From: Ichthyophis bannanicus
Taxonomy: Eukaryota; Chordata; Amphibia; Gymnophiona; Ichthyophiidae
Direction: 5' to 3'
Length of the DNA: 64,000 nucleotides
Assembly (NCBI GenBank): GCA_033557465.1
Contig: CM066032.1
Coordinates: 452,658,077-452,722,076 of the forward strand
This document shows, piece by piece, positions 23,885 through 35,488 of the stretch. The stretch's first letter is position 1, and each line of letters opens with the position of its first letter. Position numbers and translations under genes: made by a program. Under the pieces are notes generated by a model, which was not told the origin of the DNA, searched no databases, and saw nothing but the letters and a program-made list of their open reading frames with translations.

Positions 23885-25447
23885 GCTCCCTTGACCCATC
23901 CTCCCCTTCTAACTGGCGTCCCATTTCCAACCTTCCTTTCCCCTCCAAGCTCCTCGAAAAACTTGTCTTCTCCCAGCTATCCTCACATCTCGAAGCTTCA
24001 CTTGCCCTGCACCCTCTCCAATCTGGTTTCCGCCCCGGTTATAGCACTGAAACTGTTCTTCTTTCCCTCCTTAATGAGCTTCACTCTGCCCATGACCGCG
24101 GTCCTTTCACTATTGCTGTCTCACTTGATCTCTCCGCTGCGTTTGTCCTTGTCAATCACCGCACCCTCCTTTCACGCCTACTTGATGCGGGTCTTTCTGG
24201 CACTGTCCTCCGCTGGTTTCAGTCCTTTCTCTCGGGCCGTTCTTTCTGTGTGTCCACTGGTCCCCTTTCCTCACCATCCACCCCCCTTCCTTGTGGTGTC
24301 CCACAGGGGTCTGTTCTTGCCCCCCTCTTGTTCAATGTCTTTCTGGCCCCTCTTAGTACAACAACAGGGTATATCTGCACATTACTATGCCGATGATATT
24401 TTCCTACTCCATCACACAAACTCTGCCTCCCCTGACATTTCGCCTCTCAACAACTGTCTCTCCACTGTGGCTTCCTGGCTCTCCTCTAACTTCTTACATG
24501 TTAACCTCACCAAGACCTCAGCTATATGGTTCACCGCTGGTAGTCCTACTCCTTCTCTTCTCCCTGTGCTTTCCTCTTCTCCTGTCCCTCTTGTCTCATC
24601 CTTACGATACCTAGGCGTTACCCTTGATTCCTCCTTGTCCTTCAAAGCTCATATTTCCTCTGTCGTCCAACGTTGCTTCTCTACTCTGCGCCAACTTCGT
24701 TCCGTTCGCCCTTTCCTCTCTTTCTCGTCCATGACCACTCTCCTCCTCTCGCTCGTTGTCACTCGCCTCGATTATTGCAATGCTCCCTTGGCCGGTCTTC
24801 CTCAGTCCCAATTGCAACGCCTTCAGAGAGTCCATCACACTGCAGCTCGCATCCTCACCTGCTCTTCTCGTTTTGATCATGTCACTCCTCTTCTCATACG
24901 ACTGCACTGGCTTCCTGTCCCCTTCCGTATTCAATATAAGGTCCTCATTTTTGTTCACAAATCTATTCACTCAGGTACCCCTCTCTATCTTGCAGATCAG
25001 ATCCACCTCCACACTCCCCACCGTTCTCTCCGTTCTATTCACGCTAACCGTTTGCTCCTACCTTCCCCCTCACAGGCTCACCTTGAATCCACCCGCTCTT
25101 CCGCCTTTTACTTCCTTGGGCCCCGCCTCTGTAATTCGCTTCCCCCGGACCTCCGCCTGGAACTCTCCCTGAAAACCTTTAAGACCTGTTTGAAGACCTA
25201 CCTCTTTTGTCTCGCATTTGATCTTCCCCCACCTCCCTCCCCTCTTCCCCCCCCCCACTGATTTTTTGTAAGTCCCTATTCCTGTTACCCTATCTTTCTC
25301 TTTAGCCTTCTCCTTTTTCTCCTAATCTATCCTATCATATATTTGGCGTTCTTTTCTTTCTTCCCTGCAGCTGTTTTGCACATTGTACACCGCTCTGGCG
25401 CAATTTGCCTGAGCGGTATATTAAATCTCAAATAAAGATAAAGATAA
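23885..25447 (+). mobile_element. L2-type LINE nested in DIRS-D
   Basis: A 5'-truncated ORF2 begins in the RT fingers (SLDPSSPSNWRPISNLPFPS) and runs through [44 protein letters not shown] (frame of 23785), then after one frameshift near 24350-24370 into YYADDIFLL and a complete C-terminus ending at 25261 (frame of 23891). The short 3' UTR contains an ACCGCT..AGCGGT hairpin (25389-25417) and an (AAAGAT)n tail. Flanking GGAG on both sides may be a short target duplication. The open C-terminal half suggests moderate age. Confidence 0.87.
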
Positions 25448-25859
25448 AGGAGTTCCTTATGTAATGCTCCACATGGAGACACTCTTGGTCTGGTAGGAGT
25501 CTGGATGGGGCCTTTTCCTTTTATGGGTCTAAATCCAAAAGAGGGCAGCCCTTTCAGAGTTCTCAGCATTCTAGAGAATCAGCAGGGGCTCCCACAGGAG
25601 CTAGTAAGCCCCCCTCCCCCCCAAACGAGATCTCATGGGTTCCTTCCGAGGCTCAGCCAGTCAGGAGGTGACTGTCTGTTTTACTTGGAATGGATCTATA
25701 TCATATCAGGCTAATGGGTCCTTGAGGTCCTAAGTCAGGGTTCTGTGCTAGAGTTCAGAGCCTTTCTGGGATGCCTTTGTGGAGTCTCCTGTGGTTTTCT
25801 GTTCAAGCAGATGGCAATTGAGGAAACTTCAGAACTCTTTGCAGTTGCAGGCTATTATA

Positions 25860-27890
25860 CCTGTGCACTCTGCAGAGTCAGATCAAGGGCAGTATTTTTT
25901 ATTTACTTCATGGTACCCAAGAAAGGAGGATCCTTCCAACCTATTCTGGACTTCAAGGTGGTCAACGACAAACTTCCAGTGCCTCACTTCTGCATGGAAA
26001 CCATCTTTACATTGGTCCTGCAAGGGGAGTTTCTTACATCTCTGGACTTTGCCAAAGTATACTTTGATAATTCTTATCTGAAACAGCATTGGTTATTCCT
26101 CTATTTCCATGTAATGGGCTGCCATTTCCAGTTTGGCCTGGCCATGACACATCACACCTTCTCCAAAGGTCATGGTGGTAGTGGTGGCAGCAGCATTCCT
26201 ATGCAAGCAGGGAATCTGGGTTCACCTGGTTGATTTGGCCCGACTCCTTGATGTGATCTAGAGATGATACAGCTCTAGTGATTTGCTGGCTAAAACTGCT
26301 TGGGGTGGTAATGAACTACATCCCAAGATTGCAGTCTCACCTTCTGATGGACAGGATGCATCAGGAAGCATCAGACATGGATGTCAGCATGACGGGCTGG
26401 GAGTTCACTGGCTGGATCAGTTTGTTCAGGGATGCTCTTCCCCACCGGAAGCCTCATGGCTGATCAACTGGCTGGAAGCCAGAGTAATCTGTCTGGCCCT
26501 GGTCTCTCCTGGTAGTCGAACTGTTTGAGTATTCTCAGACAGTGTCACAACTGTGGCAGTCTCAGTGCTGTGGTGGCTTTGAGATGTCAACTGATTGCTC
26601 TATCAGTGGCCTATATATATCAGACATCGACAATGTACAGGCTGACTTCTTGAGTTAGAACACCATGGATCCTGGCAAGTGAGAGTTCAACTTTCATACA
26701 TTTTGATTTCATAGTAAATAGGTGGAGCTTGCCAATATTTGACTTGATGGCTACTCAGAAGAATGCCTAATGGGAACATTTTTTGCCGCAGGAAGAATCT
26801 GAATGTGGTGGGCTTGGATGCCCTGCTTCAGCTGTGGCTCGGGGGTGGGGGGAGCGTCTGTATGTCTGCCCCTCCCCCCCCCGGTCCTTCGTAGATTTGT
26901 CTTCTGTGCAGAATTCTGTCTCAGCTGGCCTTGGTGATTCTAGTGGCACCTTGAGCCTGTTGCCAGGCTCCCCTCTGTTGCTTCTTCAAGAAGGGGGACT
27001 TTCTGCAGCAAGGTTCCCTGGTGATAGAGGATCCATTTCTCTTCTCTTACCTGCCACTTAAAAGGAGTAGGGTGCCCAAGAAGGGCTATTTTGCAACAGC
27101 AGTGGACACCCTTCTCAAGACCTTGAGGGCCTATACTTCTTGACCTATTTGAGAGTCTGTAGGATCTTCGGGAGGTGGTGTTTGCTCTCCTGGTCACTGG
27201 ATGTCAAAAGGACCCGTTTCATTTATGTCTCACTCTGTGTTTCTTGGTAGTACACCCCGATATTTGTCGCTTCCTCAAGAGAGTGAAGCAGATCTGTTTG
27301 GTGTGTCTGGTTGTTGTTTAATGAAGTCTTTATCTGGTGTTTGAAGGTGCTGAAAGGCTCTCTTTTGTAAGACCTCTCAAGTATTTGACCCTCAAGGTCA
27401 TTTTCCTTGTGGCCATTGTGTCTGCCAAGTGAGTGTCAGAGTTGCAAGCTTTGTCCTGCATGGAACATTTTTTGGTCATCTTGATGGCACTACTTTCTTT
27501 ATGGACTATTGTCATTTCTCCCAAAAGTGCTGTTTCTCTTTCATATTAACTAGGCTGTCATCCTGACTTTCTTAGAGGAGGACCTCCAGGCAAGCCTCTC
27601 TGCATTTAGTAAATGTGAGGAGCACATTAGGTACCTGGAAATTACTAATTCCTTCTGTTGGTTGGACCTTCTCATCCTTTTCAGTGGTCCGAGAAAGAGA
27701 CAGGCAGCAGTCAAGTCCTCAGTTGCTTGCTAGATTAAGGCTATTAGTTCAGTCTATCTCCTGTCTTGAAGGCGTGTGCCATAGGGCATCATGTCTTGCT
27801 CCACTAGAGTGCAGGTATCCTGGGCAGAGTCCACCTCTGTATCCTCAGAGGACATTTGTAAGGTGACTGTTCATATCTGAGCACCTTTGT
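25860..27890 (+). pseudogene. DIRS-D RT, RNase H and recombinase relic
   Basis: The RT part reads MVPKKGGSFQPILDFKVVND and EFLTSLDFAKVYFDNSY, matching FLIPKRTGGLRPILDL and the LDLKDAYTH block of DIRS-C. Its YLDD box is not recognisable. RNase H remains lie near 26380-26520 (GWGVHWLDQF-like, then INWLEARVICLAL). Recombinase traces run from 27170 to 27880: VSELQALSC with the catalytic arginine lost (near 27440), FLEEDLQASL, and SSEDICKVT near 27845. Stops occur throughout. Confidence 0.68.
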
Positions 27891-28423
27891 GAAGCACTAT
27901 AGGTTGCATGTGAGAGCCAGAGTAAATGGTGTCTCCAGTGCATGCACATCTCTCATGCATATTCATTATGGTTATCCTGAAAACCTGACTGGCTAGGTGT
28001 GTTCCAAGGACTGGGTTGAGAATCCCTGATCTAGAGCATTGTCTTTCTCCCATCCTGGGTCCTGTCTGCTTGGGTATGTCTCACTTATCTGGACTGGTCT
28101 AGCAGGATGATATGGAAGGAGAAATTTACATACTAATAACTTTTTTTTTCCTTGCTTCTACATGGGAAGCATCACACTGGCTTCTTTCAGTGCTGCAGCA
28201 GTGAATATGCTAGTGATGACATCATTGAAAGTTGCTGTAGTTTGCCTCCACATGCTGGATGACGAAAATAAGCCACTCATCTGGACTGGTCTAGTTAGAT
28301 TCAAGGAAAGACAATGATCAGATATGTAGATGTCTCCACAGACCTGAAAAATCAAGTACAATAACTGAAATGTTTTGTAGTGTTCTGCACAAATTCCATA
28401 AATAGAACATAAATAATAAAATA

Positions 28424-28442
28424 TCATTTTTATTTTTTGCAG
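28424..28442 (+). other. MAN2A1: Splice acceptor of MAN2A1 exon 2
   Basis: A T-rich tract ending TTTATTTTTTGCAG immediately precedes the first exon codon (GGT). An upstream ATAACTGAAAT near 28357 could serve as branch site. Only about 108 bases separate the acceptor from the DIRS-D right end. Confidence 0.85.
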
Positions 28443-28703
28443 GGTCAACTTTCAGTATTGCAAGAGAAGATAGACCATTTAGAGCGCCTTTTGGCAGAAA
28501 ACAATGAAATCATTTCTAACATAAGAGACTCTGTAATCAATCTGAGTGAATCGGTAAAAGATGGCCAAAAGAGCCTGGACAAAGTTAATTTTAGCCAAGA
28601 ATCCCTTTCCCATATCTTACCATCTGTGCCAGCTTTGCTTCCAGTTCACCCCAAGGACTGTGTGTTTGCTGGGAAAAGTAGTAATCAGGCTTCAGATGTG
28701 CAG
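28443..28703 (+). CDS. MAN2A1: Alpha-mannosidase II (MAN2A1) exon 2
   Basis: This exon has 87 codons, open, starting and ending in phase 0 between consensus splice sites. MAN2A1 is the Golgi type II membrane enzyme that removes the alpha-1,3 and alpha-1,6 mannoses from GlcNAcMan5GlcNAc2 during complex N-glycan maturation. The catalytic domain is in later exons; this exon is the luminal stem after the membrane anchor. Residues 3-39 (LSVLQEKIDHLERLLAEN and following) are a heptad-rich coiled coil that, from recall, is nearly identical to human MAN2A1. The second half is variable but keeps the NFSQ sequon at residue 49, a CxFA motif and the SDVQ ending. NLS at residue 33 is a second potential N-glycosylation sequon. 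MAN2A2 is the main alternative; the first half fits MAN2A1 better. Confidence 0.92.
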
Positions 28704-28709
28704 GTAAGT
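28704..28709 (+). other. MAN2A1: Splice donor of MAN2A1 exon 2
   Basis: CAG|GTAAGT is a perfect match to the U1 consensus and directly follows the last in-frame codon CAG. The open frame would run only 20 codons into the intron before a stop. Confidence 0.9.
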
Positions 28710-28848
28710 GTTAGTAAATGTCTCCTAACATGCAAATTGAAAACCAGTATTGTATATAATTAATGGTTGCCTGAATCCTTTGACTTCTGCAATTGGTCGT
28801 TTTGCACATATGGTGCATTTTGTTTTGTGGCTTAGATAAGCATTTTTA

Positions 28849-28976
28849 GGGGCTTGTTTACAAAGCTGCGGTAGCGGTTTCCGATCATTATCTGAGCCAC
28901 AGTCCCATTGATTTCAATGGGGCTGCGGCTCCGAAAATGATCGGAAACCACTACCGCGGCTTTGTAAACAAGCCCC
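28849..28976. mobile_element. Palindromic PIF/Harbinger-like MITE (128 bp)
   Basis: Almost the whole element is one inverted repeat. The left arm starts GGGGCTTGTTTACAAAGC and the right arm ends GCTTTGTAAACAAGCCCC, with matching inner arms (GGTTTCCGATCATT). It is flanked by TTA at 28846-28848 and 28977-28979, the usual Harbinger target duplication. It can fold into a long hairpin. It lies about 145 bases after the exon's donor. Confidence 0.82.
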
Positions 28977-29505
28977 TTAGTATCTTTCATATGCCACTGA
29001 ATTGTAAAGGTAAACAGTTTTATATGATAGCTGTGTTTCCAAATTTATTTTTAAAGTGTAAATGCATGAGGAAAGTGCTGTTCAACTTTGAGAATTCTGT
29101 ATCTCCAGGAACAAGCAGGAATGTAGTCTTCACATATGGGTATTGTCGGTACCAATGGAGCCTGCGCGGGAACGCTCCCCAGCGTCCGTCCAAAAGGAAA
29201 GCTTTTGGGAGCATCCCACAGTGCATGCGTGCTGCCTTCCCGCCTCACTGCCTCTCTCACTTCAGTTCTTCGTTTTCTGCGGAGCCGACAGGACGTCTCT
29301 CCTGTCACCACAGAAAAATGTATCTTCTTTCTTGTTTTTTTTGGTCGCGTCTGCCTTCATTCGACGCCTACCGGTACCGCCGGTTCTCTTTTCTTATTTT
29401 CTTTAAAAAAAAAAAATAAAAATAATCTTTTCTTCTTTTCTTCGGTGCCTCACCCCTCCTGGGGTTAGGTGCCATTTTGGGCACTAGGCCCAAAAATCTC
29501 CAGAC

Positions 29506-31181
29506 ATGGAGAAGTCAACTAGTGGTTTTAAAAAAAAAAAAAATGTTCAAACTGTGGCGGTACTATTTCTGTCACCGACACCCACGAATGGTGTCTCAAA
29601 TGTTGAGGTCCTGAACATTGTCCAGCGGAGTGCCTCTCCTGTAGAAAGATGACCAAAAGGGGCCTGCAGAACAGAGCTGCAAAGGCCGGTTCTCTTTTCA
29701 CGGTTGATACGATGTCAGTTGCATCGACGTCCTCCAGGGCTTCATCCTCCTCTCATGGATCTCAGGTAACTAAACAAAAGTCTGTAAAGACTAGCTGGTC
29801 CTTGAAGGGTAAATCTCCTGCAAAGCATCGAGATGCCACTGGCACTACCTTCGAGGAAAGTACACTGGCAAAATTGCCCCGGCGGGAGTCTTCGGTCTCC
29901 AAAGCACAAACGGGGTCTCAGAATGTTCCAGAGGCCTCCACCTCTGCAGAACCTTTGTTGCTATGTTCTGGGGTCATAGCCGCTTCCACCGGTACTGACC
30001 AGGCATCGGCATTAGCAATGGATAAGAGAATCCTTGCTATTGAACGCAGTCTAGTGTCCCTCTTAGCTGCCTCAGTACTGCTAAGACCGCTACAGACGGT
30101 TCAAATGAGCTCGGTACCGGCTCCAGTGGCACCCACTCAGGTGGGACGGCTTCCTCCCATGCCGAACCTTGAGAGTTTTTTCGGCATTGAGGGGTTGGAA
30201 CCGAAACGCCACAGTACTGATATTCATCAGTACCAGCATCGATCGATGCAAAGCTCCGATGGGTCTTCTGATTCCGATGACTCTATCGATACAAGAGCAG
30301 TGCTGTTGAAGGATCCATCTCCTTCTCCTGAGCGCAGAATGTTGTCTCCAGAAGACATGTCTTTTCAGGATTTTATACGTGATGTAGCTAAAGGACTTTC
30401 AATCACGGTTACTCCTGAGAAGGAACCTAGGGCAGAAGAACTAAGAATTCTGCAATACCCTTTGGCTCCTAAAGAGGCAGCGATGCTTCCCATTCATCAG
30501 ATCCTTCAAGATCTTATGTTCAGAATGTGGGAAACTCCCTTAATGGTATCACCGCATTCTCAACACTTCGATACCATGTACGGAGTCCCACCTTCTCCAG
30601 GGTTTCAGAAGACTCAGTTATCACACCATTCCATGGTAGTGGAATCAGCCATGCAGAAAATAAAGAGTGCTAAAATGCATTCTTCCAACCCGCCAGGCCG
30701 TGAATCGAGGACAGTCGATGCCTTTGGGCGTCGATGTTTTCAATCCTCCATGCTAGCAGCTAGGATTAGCTCATATTTCCTTTACATGGGAATGTTTCTA
30801 GAGGAGGTTACAGCGGATCTGGAATGCATGAGCCCTCTTCTTCCCGAAGATAAACGGGTTTAGTACCTCACTCTGCTCAAGCACGCTCAAAATGTCTCCA
30901 AATTTGTGAACCGTGCAGCTTTTGACTGCTTTGAAGCCATTAGCAGAACCTCTGCTATTGCTATCGGAGCATGGCGCATTGCCTGGCTCCAAGCATCAGA
31001 TCTAGAGGAGTGGGTGCTAGAGAAGTTAGGAAACATTCCTTACACAGGTGAAAACGTATTTGGGAAGGATTGGCAGACCAAGGCTATTCAGATTGAATCT
31101 GACAATACTACCTTGAATAGGCTATCAAAGTCTACTGCCAACTCATCAAAGAATAAAACAGGCAAGAAGTTTTTACTTTAA
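29506..31181 (+). pseudogene. DIRS-F gag, frameshifted and interrupted
   Basis: The start MEKSTSGFK (29506) is followed by a 14-A run that shifts the frame. Then comes the cysteine module CSNCGG..TDTHEWCLKC, an in-frame TGA, and CPAECLSC. A long frame runs 29649-30860, is stopped by TAG at 30861, and continues in the same frame to 31181. The middle is Ser-rich with GGTACCG-type repeats. The C-terminal half carries the conserved gag blocks PPSPGFQKTQLSHHSMVVES, LDAFGRRCF-like and ASDLEEWVLEKLG. The two stops and the A-run make it non-functional. Confidence 0.82.
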
Positions 31182-31402
31182 CAAAAAGAAAAAAATCTTA
31201 CCATCCTTATTCCCATCCAATTCATTGTCCAGTTCATGCTCCCCAGAAGGGGCAGCAATCTAGATGACAAAGGAAGCCGCAAGCTCAAAGAGCTCAACTG
31301 GCTCAGCAGGTACAGCCTCCGCAGGGGCTTTGACTTCTACCTAGAGAACTTAACCATTTTGCCTCTGAAGGGTCCAGAACCTTTGACCATTCTGGGCAGA
31401 TT

Positions 31403-32860
31403 ATGCCATTTTGCCAAAAGATGGCAACAAATAATATCAGAAAACTGGACTCTGTACCCCTGTCCTACAATGGACAAACTTCACTTTCTCAGCATGCCCC
31501 GCCTACAGTCATAAAACAATTCAATTCTCAAGGCCCTGTCACCGACATTCTGTGTCAGGTGGTCTCTTCACTCCTTGCTCAAGGAGCAATAGAAGAGGTA
31601 CCCATATCCCAACAGGGAAGGGGGATCTACTCCCCCCTATTTTCTTATCCCAAAGAAGACAGGGGGATACAGACCTATCCTGGACCTCAGAGAATTGAAC
31701 AAATATCTGTTCCGAGAAAAGTTCAAGATGATCACCCTCGGAACACTTTTGCCATACCTTCAGGATCAGGATTGGTTATGTTCTCTAGATCTAAGAGATG
31801 CGTACACACATATCCTCATCCATGTAAATCACAGGAAGTACCTTCGATTTCTCTTTCAAGGAAACCACTTCCAATACAGTCCTTCCATTCAGGCTGGCCT
31901 CTGCCCCAAGAGTCTTCACAAAATGCATGGCTGTAGTAGCAGCATTCCTGAGAACTCTGGGGATATTCGTCTTCCCCTATTTAGACGACTGGCTCATCAG
32001 AGCACCAACAGCTCCAGAAACAGAACGGGTGGTTTCTCGTGCCATGAGAATTCTTCAATATTTGGGTCTGGTAATCAACCACCCAAAGTCCCACCTCACC
32101 CCTTCTCAATCCCTAGAGTTCATAGGGGCTCGCTTAGACATGCAGCAATCAAGGGCATTCCTGCCACAGCCGCGCTGTCTACGAATAATAGATTTGGCCT
32201 CCCAAGCAGTAAAGAAAACCCTCCTAACTGCTCGGGAAATGCTTCAACTGCTGGGGCATATGGCATCCACTGTACATGTGGTCCCTTATGCCCGCCTACA
32301 TATGCATGCGGCTCAGTGGACCCTCTCTTCACAGTGGACACAAGCCACAGGTCGCTTAACGGACAAAATCAAGAATTCGACACGTCTCATTTTGTCCCTG
32401 CAGTGGTGGAAGTCCCTCAAACCTCCTGGTAGGTTCCCCCTTCCAGCAACCACTGCCCCAAATCACCCTGATGACAGATGCATCCAAGCTGGGTTGGGGA
32501 GCCCACTTGCACGATCTTTCCACTCAAGGTCTCTGGACCTCACAAGAGGCCTCTCTTCAAATAAACCTCTTAGAGCTAAGAGCCATCTACAATGCTATAA
32601 TAGCATTTTAGGCCCAGCTCAGTCAAAAGACAGTTCTGGTCCAAACCAACAATCAGGTTGCCATGTTTTACATAAACAAGCAAGGCGGAACGGGCTCTCT
32701 GTCGCTATGCAACGAAGCTTTGCGACTATGGGCCCTCACCAGAGAGCTCCAAATTCACCTTCTAGCGGTATACCTTCCAGGCATTCAAAACTTGTGGGCA
32801 GACAAGCTCAGTCGAATACTGCTGCCACACAAGTGGTCTCTCTAGTCAGACCAACTGGCT
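31403..32860 (+). pseudogene. DIRS-F reverse transcriptase/RNase H, frameshifted
   Basis: The frame moves among three readings: 31403-31690, 31695-31890, 31927-32450 and 32663-32845. RT keeps LDLRDAYTHIL (first catalytic Asp) and FPYLDDWL (catalytic pair). RNase H keeps TDASKLGWGAH, LLELRA and NNQVAMFYINKQGGTGS (here TNNQ, not TDNQ, so one catalytic Asp is lost) and WADKLSR. At least four indels or stops are present. Confidence 0.85.
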
Positions 32861-33234
32861 CGAGTGTTCCAAACCTGGGGAACACCAGATATAGACCTCT
32901 TTGCAGGTCCACAGAAATGCCAAACTTCCCCGGTTCTGTTCCAGAATTCCGGCTCACTACTGTCTAGCAAACAATGCTTTCTAGCTTCATTGGGGTCAAG
33001 ACTTCCTCTATGCCTTCCCACCTTCTTCCCTAATTCCCAAAACTCTCTTCAAGCTTCAGAGAGACAGGGGTTATAGCTCCACGTTGGCCAAGGCAATCGT
33101 GGTACCCTCTGCTTCTGCGTCTCTCTCAAGCAACTCCTCTAGAGTTGGGATATGCTCCAGATCTCCTTTCTCAGGAGAACGGGAAGCTTCTACATCCCAA
33201 TCCTCAGTCCCTGCTCCTCTGGGCTTGGCTGCTG

Positions 33235-34265
33235 AAGGCGTAGAATTTTTAGATATCCACCTCTCTCAGCAAGTGAAGGATATCCTTCAAACTTCGAGAA
33301 AACCGTCCACAAGACATTCCTATGCTTTCAAATGAAAAAGGTTTTCTATATGGTGTTCAAAAAGGGAACTTAGCCCCCTTTCCGTGCCCATGGAGTCGCT
33401 TTTGGAGTATCTCCTCCATCTTTCAAATTCTGGTCTTAAGACAAATTCAGTGCGAGTCCATCTCAGTGCTATTGTGGCTTTTCACAGGCCCCAAGATGGA
33501 CAACCAATCTCTTCTCATGCACTTGTGTCAAGATTCATGAGAGGTCTACTATTGACACAGCCCCCATAAAGCCGCCACCGGTGGCATGGGACCTGAATCT
33601 TGTTCTTGGGCAGCTTATGAAGCCGTCTTTTGAACCTTTAGCCACTACAACTTTAAAGTTCCTTTCCTAGAAGTCATTTTCCTAATTGCAATAACTTCTG
33701 CTAGGCGCATTAGTGAACTGCAAGCTTTAGTGGCTGACCCTCCTTATACAAGATTCCACCATGATAAAGTAGTCCTCGGGACTCATCCACACTTTATGCC
33801 AAAGGTGGTTTTGTCTTTCTATTTAAACCAGTCGATTTACCTTCCTGTATTCTTCCCTAGGCCTCATGCCTCCAGTGCAGAATGGAACCTTCATACCTTA
33901 GATTGTAAAAGAGCTTTAGCCTTTTACCTTCAAGAACAAAGTCGTCTTAACTATTTGTTGCTTTTGATTTTAGTCATTTGGGACCTCCAGTTTCCAAACA
34001 AACCCTATCTAAGTGGATTGCAAACTGCATATCCTTCACTTATGATAGTACAGGTCTTTCCCTCGAGGGCTATGTTACAGCTCATAATGTCAGAGCAATG
34101 GCAGCCTCGGTTGCTAATCTCCACTCTGTGTCTATAGATGATATCTGTAGAGCGGCTACTTGGGCTTCGGTACATACCTTCACAGCCCACTACTGTCTGG
34201 ACAAGGACTCCCGTCGGGATGTCTCATTTGGCCAGGCTATCCTACAGCATCTCTTTCAGATTTAA
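33235..34265 (+). pseudogene. DIRS-F tyrosine recombinase, frameshifted
   Basis: The N-terminal SAM-like part lies at 33240-33569 (RKPSTRHSYAFK, LLEYLLHLSNSGLKTNSVRV). The catalytic part runs to 34265. Catalytic residues are all present: arginine in TSARRISELQAL (about 33705), HNVR as HxxR (about 34085), and tyrosine in HYCLD (about 34190). Frameshifts near 33570-33730 and 33950 break the frame, so function is lost by indels, not by catalytic substitution. Confidence 0.85.
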
Positions 34266-34732
34266 TGCAATTCCTATCCTCCATCCCGGTAGGATGCCAG
34301 GGATCCATGGGAGGAAGTATGACCCTGTTCACATGGGTTCACTGCTCGCTGGGGTCATTCCTCTGGCATCTTTCAGCTGAGGAGTTCCCATATGTGAAGA
34401 CTACATTCCTGCTTGTTCCTGGAGATAGCGTAGTTACTCACCTGTAACAGGTGATCTCCGGGAACAGCAGGAATTAAGTCTTCACAACCAAAGGAGTTGT
34501 CTCTCTCTCTATCCCTCTCTCTCCTTGGCTCAGCTTTAAACTCAACTGAAGTGAGAGAGGCAGTGAGGCGGGAAGGCAGCACGCATGCGCTGTGGGATGC
34601 TCCCAAAAGCTTTCCTTTTGGACGCTGGGGAGCGTTCCCATGCAGGCTCCGTCGGTACCGACGATACCCATATGTGTAGACTTAATTCCTGCTGTTTCTG
34701 GAGATCACCTGTTACAGGTGAGTAACTACGCT

Positions 34733-35090
34733 TTTTTGGATGTTCCACCACTAATAGCATAGATCAATAAGTGGAAGCAAACCGTGGATTGACAAAATTC
34801 TCCTGATGATTTGACTGGTTGGAATTCCTCTGGTTTAATATAGTACTGTTTATGAAAGGGGAAGACAAGTTATTCAGGTCTGCAGCTTTTTGCAGAAACC
34901 TCAACAAAAAGAAGTTGAATGTACACATGCAGTGTGACACAATGGCACATTGCCCACATTTTGCAAAATCAGACATGTGGGAAGTATGTGTGTTTGTTTC
35001 ATGAGAGGTGTTGGGGAGTTCAACTGTGTGTCATGGGGTGGGGGTGCTGTCGGATATACACATGTCCATGTCATGGGAATGTGCTTGTGT
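34733..35090. other. Intronic spacer between DIRS-F and DIRS-A
   Basis: About 360 bases of ordinary intron without recognised features, apart from short TG-rich stretches near 34980-35080. Confidence 0.6.
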
Positions 35091-35488
35091 ATCTCCAGGA
35101 GCAAGCAGGAATGTAGTCTTCGCATATGGGGGATGTCGATACTGATGGAGCCTGCACAGTAATGCTCCCCAGCATCCAAATGGAAAGCTTTTGGGAGCAC
35201 TCCACTGCTCCTGCGTGACTGCCTTCCCATCTTCCCATCTCCCTCTCTTCAGTCTTCGTTTTTCATGGCGCCAACAGGAAGCAAATCCTGTTACCGCAGA
35301 AAAACATTTTTTTGTGGATAACGTCTCTATCTTCCTGTTGACACAGCACTGTCGAAGACATTGCTGGTTTCCTTATTCTTTTCTTTACTTCTCTCTTTAT
35401 CTTTAAAAAAACAAACAAACAAACTCTTGGGCGTCAATGCCTTTTTTTTAGGCCTTAAGCCTACCATGCCTTTTATATCCTTGAAGGT

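Larger units (their letters stand above)
22040..28335 (+). mobile_element. DIRS-D, old family-2 DIRS element
   Basis: Left and right ends form inverted terminal repeats. The left (about 22040-22200: CTAGATCAGTCCAG, GTGATTAGTATAT, GTGCAGCACTGAGAG) is matched by the reverse complement of about 28144-28330. An internal complementary region lies at about 28060-28145. A gag relic is seen as KLVKDLGEAHLQRLPEDRP (23805-23865) and weakly upstream. An L2-type LINE splits the element at 23885-25447. RT, RNase H and recombinase relics follow. All frames are broken. Its right end lies about 108 bp before the host exon, in the host sense. Confidence 0.78.
1..28442 (+). other. MAN2A1 intron 1 (3' part)
   Basis: This stretch precedes the only host exon and ends in its splice acceptor, so it is read as the 3' part of the intron between exons 1 and 2 of alpha-mannosidase II. 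No other host exon is recognisable. It is built from DIRS, CR1, L2, L1/Tx1 and RTE copies described separately. The intron assignment is an inference from the exon at 28443-28703. Confidence 0.8.
29101..34732 (+). mobile_element. DIRS-F, complete but mutated DIRS element
   Basis: Inverted terminal repeats are at 29104-29265 and about 34545-34730, sharing the GGTACCGAC and AAAGCTTTCC blocks. An internal complementary region (34386-34490) fuses the complements of both ends. Order inside: gag, RT/RNase H, methyltransferase-like region, tyrosine recombinase. The left flank ends in GT and the right end reads GCTT before host sequence. No target duplication is visible, as expected for recombinase-mediated insertion. 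It is in the host gene's sense. Confidence 0.9.
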
